From: Candidatus Binatia bacterium
Lineage (GTDB): Bacteria; Desulfobacterota_B; Binatia; UBA9968; JAJDTQ01
DNA length: 64,000 bases
Direction of reading: 5' to 3'
NCBI GenBank assembly: GCA_022827045.1
Contig: JAJDTQ010000175.1
Location: 12,832-76,831 of the forward strand
Below the pieces are notes generated by a model, which saw nothing but the letters and a program-made list of their open reading frames with translations, was not told the DNA's origin and ran no database searches. Below are positions 59,542-64,000 of this stretch, in pieces; position 1 is the stretch's first letter; every line of letters starts with the position of its first letter. The position numbers were made by a program, and so were the translations under genes.

Positions 59542-60597
59542 ATGAAGCGAGCGATCTGTCGAATTTTTCTCGTGCTGCTGCTGGCCGGGTTCATCGTGAT
59601 GAGCTTCGCCGGACAGTCGGCGGCGAAGGACTTCTACGAAGGAAAGACCATACGCATCCTCGTGTGCTGCTCGCCGGGCGGGTTCTACGATCGGTGGGCC
59701 AGGCTGTTCGCGCGGCACATGGGCCAGTACATTCCGGGCAAGCCCGACATCATCGTCCAGAACATGCCCGGGGCCGGTTCTCTCATCGCCGCCAACTACG
59801 TCTACAACATCGCCAAGCAGGACGGCACGGCCATCGTCATGCCGCTGGCGGGCCTGTACCTGGATCAGGTCGTGGGGCGGAAGGAGGTGCGCTTCGACAT
59901 CGCCAAGTTCCAGTGGATCGGCACTCAGGAAGTGAGCCACACGGTGCTCTTCTGCCGCAGCGACTCGAAGTACAAGAGCGTTGACGACCTGATCGCGAAC
60001 AAGAAGGACCCCGCCAGGCTCGGCAACTCCGGGACCGCCGGCAACAGCTACCTCATGGGCAAGATCCTTGAGGGGGGCGTGGGAGCGAATTTCAACTTCG
60101 TCATGGGCTATCCCGGCGGTAGCGAGATCGACTTGGCGGTGGAACGCGGAGAGGTGCTTTGCCGCGGCATGACCATTCCGCCGCACTTCGGACGGGAGCC
60201 CTATCTGACCTGGCACAAGAAGAAGTTCGTCCGGCAGCTTGTCCAGAGCGGAAGTGAGCGGGACTCGCGGCTCAAGGACACCCCCACTCTCACGGAGCTG
60301 TTCGACAAGTACAATGCTCCGAAGAAGATACGGGACATGGCCAAGGTGATCTTCGCCAGCGGCGACTTCGGACGTCCGTTCGCCGTCGCGCCGGGTGTGC
60401 CGGCGGACCGGGTGAAGATCCTGCGCGACGCCTACGCCAAGACCTTGGGGGACCCCGATCTTTTGGCCGAGGCCACGAAGGGGCGGATGGTGCCCTTCAA
60501 GCTGTTGAGGGGCGAGGAGTTGCAGAAGGTGGCCCAGACCGTCGTAAGCCAGCCCGAGGAGGTGGTGGACGGCGTCAGGGGGCTTCTTGGGAGGTAG
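59542..60597 (+). CDS. tctC: Tripartite tricarboxylate transporter substrate-binding protein (TctC)
   Basis: 351 residues from ATG 59542 with CGGAGG upstream. Signal peptide IFLVLLLAGFIVMSFAG, cut near SAA-K. FYEGKTIRILVCCSPGGFYDR is the ligand loop (PGG-F in place of PGGGxD), then VQNMPGAGSLIAANY. This is the only TctC of the five here that sits with its TctA/TctB partners. Substrate a carboxylic acid of unknown type, possibly the amidohydrolase substrate of the same transcript. Confidence 0.88.
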   Translation: MKRAICRIFLVLLLAGFIVMSFAGQSAAKDFYEGKTIRILVCCSPGGFYDRWARLFARHMGQYIPGKPDIIVQNMPGAGSLIAANYVYNIAKQDGTAIVMPLAGLYLDQVVGRKEVRFDIAKFQWIGTQEVSHTVLFCRSDSKYKSVDDLIANKKDPARLGNSGTAGNSYLMGKILEGGVGANFNFVMGYPGGSEIDLAVERGEVLCRGMTIPPHFGREPYLTWHKKKFVRQLVQSGSERDSRLKDTPTLTELFDKYNAPKKIRDMAKVIFASGDFGRPFAVAPGVPADRVKILRDAYAKTLGDPDLLAEATKGRMVPFKLLRGEELQKVAQTVVSQPEEVVDGVRGLLGR

Positions 60598-60623
60598 TCT
60601 TCTAGAGAGGTAGTTTCCAGGCC

Positions 60624-62147
60624 ATGATGCTCGACGCCTTCATCGACGGACTGCTTCACGTCCTCTCCTGGCCGGCCTTCGGCTTCCTGCTCCTGGGCGC
60701 GCTGGTGGGGTTCGTCGTGGGGATTCTCCCCGGCCTGGGCGGCCTCGCCACCCTCGCCCTGATGCTCCCCTTCGCCTACAAGATCGGGGAGCCGATCTCG
60801 GCCTTTGCCTTTCTCCTGGGAATGCACGCCATCACCGGCACTACCGGTGACCTCACCTCGATCCTCTTCGGCATCCCGGGAGAAGGCACGGCCGCGGCCA
60901 CCATCATGGACGGCTACCCCATGACCAAGAATGGGGAGGCCGGCCGGGCCATGGGCGCAGCGCTCATGAGCTCGCTGGTGGCCGGCCTCGAAGGCGCCGT
61001 CATCCTGGCACTCGCCATTCCCATCATGCGCCCGCTGGTGCTGTTCTTCGGCTCTCCGGAGCTGTTCATGCTGGCGATCCTGGGCATCACCTTCATTGCC
61101 TCGCTGAGCGGATCGTCGCTCACCAAGGGGCTTCTGTGCGGAGGCATCGGCCTCATGCTGGCGTCCATAGGCGTCGATCCCCAGACCGGGACGCTGCGTT
61201 ACACATTGGGCACGCTGTATCTCTGGGATGGCCTGAGCCTGGGCCCTGTGGTGGTCGGGCTCTTCGCCATCCCGGAGATCATCGACCTGGCGGTGCGCGG
61301 CACCAGCATCGCGGAGGCCAAGATCGGCAAGATCACCGGTGTCATGGAAGGGGTCAAGGACACCTTCCGCCACTTCGGCCTGACCATGCGCTGCGGCTTC
61401 ATCGGCGCTTTCATCGGCGCCTTGCCGGGCCTGGGGGGCGGCGTCTCCCAGTGGTTGGCCTACGGCCACGCGGTGCAGTCGGCCAAGGACAAGAGCAGCT
61501 TCGGCAAGGGCGACGTACGCGGCGTCCTGGGTCCCGGGGCTGCCAACAACTCCCGCGAGGGAGGCAATCTCATTCCCACGGTGGCCTTCGGCATCCCCGG
61601 CAGCAGCGCGATGGCGATCCTCCTGGGGGCGTTCCTCATCGTCGGCCTCAACCCCGGTCCGGAGATGCTCACCAAGCATCTGGACGTGACCTTCGCCATG
61701 GTGTGGATCCTGGTGGTGGCCAACATCCTCACCGTAGGCGCGAGCTTCCTGTTCCTCAATCAGCTCGTGAAGCTCACCTTCGTCAGGGGTCAGCTCCTGA
61801 TACCGTTCCTGCTCATGTTCGTGTTCCTGGGCGCTTTCGCGGCCCACAACAACTTCAGCGACATCATCGTCACGGTCATCTTCGGCATCGTGGGCTACGT
61901 GATGGTGCTGTTCCAGTGGCCGAGGCCGCCGTTCGTGCTGGGCCTGGTGCTGGGCACCATCGTCGAGAATTACCTGTGGATCTCCAGCAGCGCCTACGGC
62001 GCCGGGTGGCTCGTGCATCCCACCGTGGTCTGCATCGCCGCCCTCATCGTGGCCACGCTGGTCTACTCCGTGATTCAGGCGCGCCGGGGCCGTTCGCTGG
62101 AAGACGAGATCGAGAAGAGGTTGGGCGTAGAAACACCGCGCGAGTAG
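60624..62147 (+). CDS. tctA: Tripartite tricarboxylate transporter large membrane subunit (TctA)
   Basis: 507 residues, 26 bases after TctC. About 12 TM segments. The family signature loop FVVGILPGLGGLATLALMLPFAYKI (about 28-50) and its internal repeat GAFIGALPGLGGGVSQWLAYGHA (about 262) mark the TctA symporter fold; HAITGTTGDLTSILFGIPGE and NNSREGGNLIPTVAFGIPGSSAMAI carry the SPF/GIPG motifs. Carries the translocation path, powered by a cation gradient. Its TAG stop overlaps a GC palindrome. Confidence 0.9.
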   Translation: MMLDAFIDGLLHVLSWPAFGFLLLGALVGFVVGILPGLGGLATLALMLPFAYKIGEPISAFAFLLGMHAITGTTGDLTSILFGIPGEGTAAATIMDGYPMTKNGEAGRAMGAALMSSLVAGLEGAVILALAIPIMRPLVLFFGSPELFMLAILGITFIASLSGSSLTKGLLCGGIGLMLASIGVDPQTGTLRYTLGTLYLWDGLSLGPVVVGLFAIPEIIDLAVRGTSIAEAKIGKITGVMEGVKDTFRHFGLTMRCGFIGAFIGALPGLGGGVSQWLAYGHAVQSAKDKSSFGKGDVRGVLGPGAANNSREGGNLIPTVAFGIPGSSAMAILLGAFLIVGLNPGPEMLTKHLDVTFAMVWILVVANILTVGASFLFLNQLVKLTFVRGQLLIPFLLMFVFLGAFAAHNNFSDIIVTVIFGIVGYVMVLFQWPRPPFVLGLVLGTIVENYLWISSSAYGAGWLVHPTVVCIAALIVATLVYSVIQARRGRSLEDEIEKRLGVETPRE

Positions 62148-62171
62148 GGGCGGGTTTCAACCCCGCCCGTG
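62145..62171. repeat. TAGGGGCGGG palindromic repeat, copy c
   Basis: TAGGGGCGGG-tttcaa-CCCCGCCCGTG; the TAG is the stop codon of tctA. Same pattern as 37150. Confidence 0.6.
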
Positions 62172-62229
62172 ACGGGCGCCACCTGCGCAACGCGGCGTCA
62201 GATCCGCCCCGCCCGGACCATTCCCCGAA

Positions 62230-63105
62230 ATGCTCGCCGTCGCCCTGGGCCTGCTGGCCTCTCTTGCTTTCGCCTGCACGGCGACCCTGGTTCATCGAGG
62301 CGTGCAGGACCTCGATCCCTTCAGCGGCCTGGTGGTGGACCTCTTCTTCAACGGGTTGGTGTTGTGGCTCTTCGTGTTCACCTTCCACGACCTCTCGGAG
62401 CTTTGGGCCGGGGCCAACCTGATCTTCGCGGCCTCGGGCCTCATCGTTCCGGGACTGTTCCGCCTGGTGGCGTTCAAGGGTATCGAGAGGATGGGCGCAG
62501 CGGCGGCCACTGCAGTGCTCAATTCGGCGCCGCTCTTCGCCGTGCTCCTTGCCATCGTGCTACTGGACGAAAGGCCCGGCCCGGCGAACGTGCTGGGGGC
62601 GGTGGCCGTCGTCTCCGGCCTGGTGTTCCTCTCGTGGAAGGGCGAATCGAGATCCTGGCGCCCCCGGGACCTGTTTTATCCGGTGGCGGGAGCGATGTTC
62701 GCCGGGCTCCGTGACAACGTGGTCCGCCTCGGGCTTCTCGCCGGGCCGGCGCCGATGGTGGGAGCGGCCATCACCGTGACCACCTCTTTTCTCACCATGT
62801 CCGCGGCCTATTTCCCGGTACACGGCCTGGGACGGTTGAGGATTTGCGGATGGGGCACGCTCGGCTGCTTCGCGCTGGTAGGGTTCGTCCATTTCGTCGC
62901 CTACTTCTTCATGTTCACCGCCCTGGACATGGCGGACGTGTCAGTGGTTTCCCCGCTGGTCCATTGTTTCTCGCTCTTTACCCTAGGACTTTCCCCGCTT
63001 ATTCTGGGTGACTCGGACCCGATCACGAGGCGCAAGGTCTTCGCCACCTCCATGGTCGTGCTGGGCGTGCTGCTGATCGCGTGGTCGAGATGGTCCAACA
63101 CGTAG
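62230..63105 (+). CDS. EamA/DMT-superfamily transporter
   Basis: 291 residues with ten predicted TM helices in two EamA repeats, for example ALGLLASLAFACTATLVHRG at the start and SMVVLGVLLIAWSRW at the end. GAAAATAVLNSAPLFAVLLAIVLLDE (about 87-112) is the classic EamA helix pair of repeat 1. Probably exports metabolites, amino acids or nucleosides. No substrate clue. 16 bases before pgsA. Confidence 0.85.
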   Translation: MLAVALGLLASLAFACTATLVHRGVQDLDPFSGLVVDLFFNGLVLWLFVFTFHDLSELWAGANLIFAASGLIVPGLFRLVAFKGIERMGAAAATAVLNSAPLFAVLLAIVLLDERPGPANVLGAVAVVSGLVFLSWKGESRSWRPRDLFYPVAGAMFAGLRDNVVRLGLLAGPAPMVGAAITVTTSFLTMSAAYFPVHGLGRLRICGWGTLGCFALVGFVHFVAYFFMFTALDMADVSVVSPLVHCFSLFTLGLSPLILGDSDPITRRKVFATSMVVLGVLLIAWSRWSNT

Positions 63106-63121
63106 ACGGTCTGCCATCGCG

Positions 63122-63685
63122 ATGTGGACACTGCCGAACCTCCTGAGCCTGTTCCGGATCCTTCTGGTTCCGTTCCTGGCCTACCTCATGTCGTTCACCG
63201 ATCCGGTGTCCTGCGCGCTGGCCGCGCTGGTCTTCATCATCGCCTCGGTGACGGACATGCTGGACGGCTACCTGGCGCGCAGGAACAAGAGCGTGTCCGA
63301 CTTCGGCAAGATCCTGGACCCCCTGGCCGACAAGCTGCTGGTGGTCACCGCGCTCATCATGTTGGTGGCCATCGACCGTCCCGGCGACGCGTACGTGCCC
63401 GTGTGGCTGGTGGTGATCATCGTCGCGCGCGAAGTGGCCGTAACCGTGTTGCGCGGCATCGCGTTGACCGAGGGCATCGTCATACCCGCCGACGAGCTGG
63501 GCAAGTACAAGCTCCTGGTGCAGACATTCGCCCTGGTAGGGTTGATGCTCCACTACCCCTACCTTGGCATCGACTTCTTCGTCGCGGGCATGTACTTCCT
63601 CGTGCTCTCCACCGTGCTCGCGGTCTGGTCCGGCGTCGACTACCACGTGCGGTTTCTGCGGTTGCTGCGTGCGAGATCCACGTAA
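63122..63685 (+). CDS. pgsA: CDP-diacylglycerol-glycerol-3-phosphate 3-phosphatidyltransferase
   Basis: 187 residues. The N-terminal start MWTLPNLLSLFRILLVPFLA and the CDP-alcohol phosphotransferase motif DMLDGYLARRNKSVSDFGKI...DPLAD (about 43-68; D-x2-DG-x2-AR-x8-G-x3-D-x3-D) are diagnostic. Four to five TM segments. Catalyses the committed step of phosphatidylglycerol synthesis. Essential housekeeping gene, length typical. Confidence 0.92.
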   Translation: MWTLPNLLSLFRILLVPFLAYLMSFTDPVSCALAALVFIIASVTDMLDGYLARRNKSVSDFGKILDPLADKLLVVTALIMLVAIDRPGDAYVPVWLVVIIVAREVAVTVLRGIALTEGIVIPADELGKYKLLVQTFALVGLMLHYPYLGIDFFVAGMYFLVLSTVLAVWSGVDYHVRFLRLLRARST

Positions 63686-63722
63686 TCCGGCACCTCCCGC
63701 ATGCCCTCCCCCGCACTCCCGC

Positions 63723-63862
63723 CGTCATTCCCGCACCCCTAGGTCAATTCCGCACCCCTCCGTCATTCCCGCGAAAGCGGGAATCCAGGCGGGGTGAGGC
63801 GGGGAATACGCCCGTTTGGCCCTCTCCACACCCCTGGATTCCCGCTTCCGCGGGAATGACGG
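63723..63862. repeat. CGTCATTCCCGC extragenic palindromic element, composite
   Basis: Contains CGTCATTCCCGCGAAAGCGGGAATCCAG at 63761-63788 and its inverse CTGGATTCCCGC...GCGGGAATGACGG at 63834-63862, with a degenerate partial unit at 63723-63737. Each unit is a hairpin with a CCCGC/GCGGG stem, and the two form a larger inverted pair. Typical REP/MITE-like family widespread in proteobacteria. It lies between pgsA and tRNA-Gly. Confidence 0.75.
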
Positions 63863-63935
63863 ATTGTCAGGGGGAGGAGCGGAAGCCATGGAAATTGACA
63901 ACAGCCGAAGGATCATGTAGGAAACCTTGCAGGAT

Positions 63936-64000
63936 GCGGGTGTAGCTCAGTTGGCTAGAGCGTATGCTTGCCAAGCATAAGGTCGCCGGTTCGACCCCGG
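63936..64000 (+). tRNA. tRNA-Gly (anticodon GCC), truncated by window end
   Basis: Begins GCGGGTGTAGCTCAG at 63936. The anticodon arm ATGCTTGCCAAGCAT gives GCC. The T arm CCGGTTCGACCCCGG is complete, but the 3' acceptor strand lies beyond the window. Confidence 0.92.

Noticed and set aside
1..64000. CRISPR arrays, prophage or plasmid origins
   Set aside because: I saw no regular direct repeats with spacers, phage structural genes, integrases or iterons in the window.

Overview
This is a GC-rich, gene-dense bacterial chromosome segment. I would place it in an uncultured proteobacterial or Desulfobacterota/Tectomicrobia-like lineage. The reasons are the Gram-negative outer-membrane proteins (DUF1302 and DUF1329), periplasmic TctC-type binding proteins, CCA-encoding tRNAs and proteobacterial-style sigma70 promoters. 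Taxonomy is inference only. The content is mainly catabolism and uptake of organic acids, aromatic compounds and amino-acid-like compounds: five ornithine-cyclodeaminase-like enzymes, three Rieske oxygenases, three ACMSD-type amidohydrolases, a UbiD decarboxylase with a PaaK-like ligase, a fused molybdenum hydroxylase, an amidase, five TctC binding proteins and one TctA/TctB permease pair. No complete pathway can be named.

Layout. 1-2.3 kb: truncated methylisocitrate lyase (-), histidine phosphatase (-), cupin (+), tRNA-Lys (-). 2.5-6.6 kb: + operon of OCD-like enzyme, amidohydrolase, ferredoxin and AprA-like flavoprotein. 6.6-12 kb: a divergent pair of operons read from a 320-bp control region (10007-10326), with TctC-OCD-OCD leftward and a cysteine-dioxygenase-like cupin plus another OCD rightward. 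12-16 kb: STAS protein, a 163-bp hairpin element, a small helical protein, PaaK-like ligase, UbiD and a small partner. 16-19.6 kb: DUF1302 and DUF1329 outer-membrane/periplasmic proteins, ended by a second copy of the hairpin element. 19.6-24.5 kb: peptide-type ABC importer without an ATPase gene; its first permease carries a large periplasmic insertion. 24.7-30.4 kb: fifth OCD, TsaC, two tandem TctC, Rieske oxygenase, cupin. 30.5-38.4 kb: SDR, GlcG, orphan HicB, Rieske oxygenase, half-size permease, four-domain rhodanese, amidohydrolase, third Rieske oxygenase. 38.6-50.7 kb: heme-oxygenase-fold protein, amidase (with a decayed duplicate of its coding sequence upstream), TctC, molybdenum hydroxylase, hydrolase, DapA-like lyase, fructose bisphosphatase and archaeal-type aldolase. 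50.8-64 kb: methyltransferase, AlbA/Schlafen-type regulator, M20 peptidase, NCS2 permease, tRNA(CAT), MDR dehydrogenase, amidohydrolase, TctB-TctC-TctA, EamA exporter, PgsA, repeats and a truncated tRNA-Gly.

The most unusual signal is a pair of exactly 163-bp elements (12436-12598 and 19435-19597). They lie in opposite orientation and share a 90% identical 101-bp core. Their 31-bp terminal arms differ from each other at nine or ten positions, yet each copy stays almost perfectly self-complementary. Both sit exactly in the TA of a stop codon and recreate TAG, so the host genes keep their ends. Other notable points are a DppB-type permease with a roughly 290-residue soluble insertion between TM1 and the conserved transport domain, and the tight clustering of five OCD paralogs that all carry Arg where the family normally has the substrate-binding Lys.
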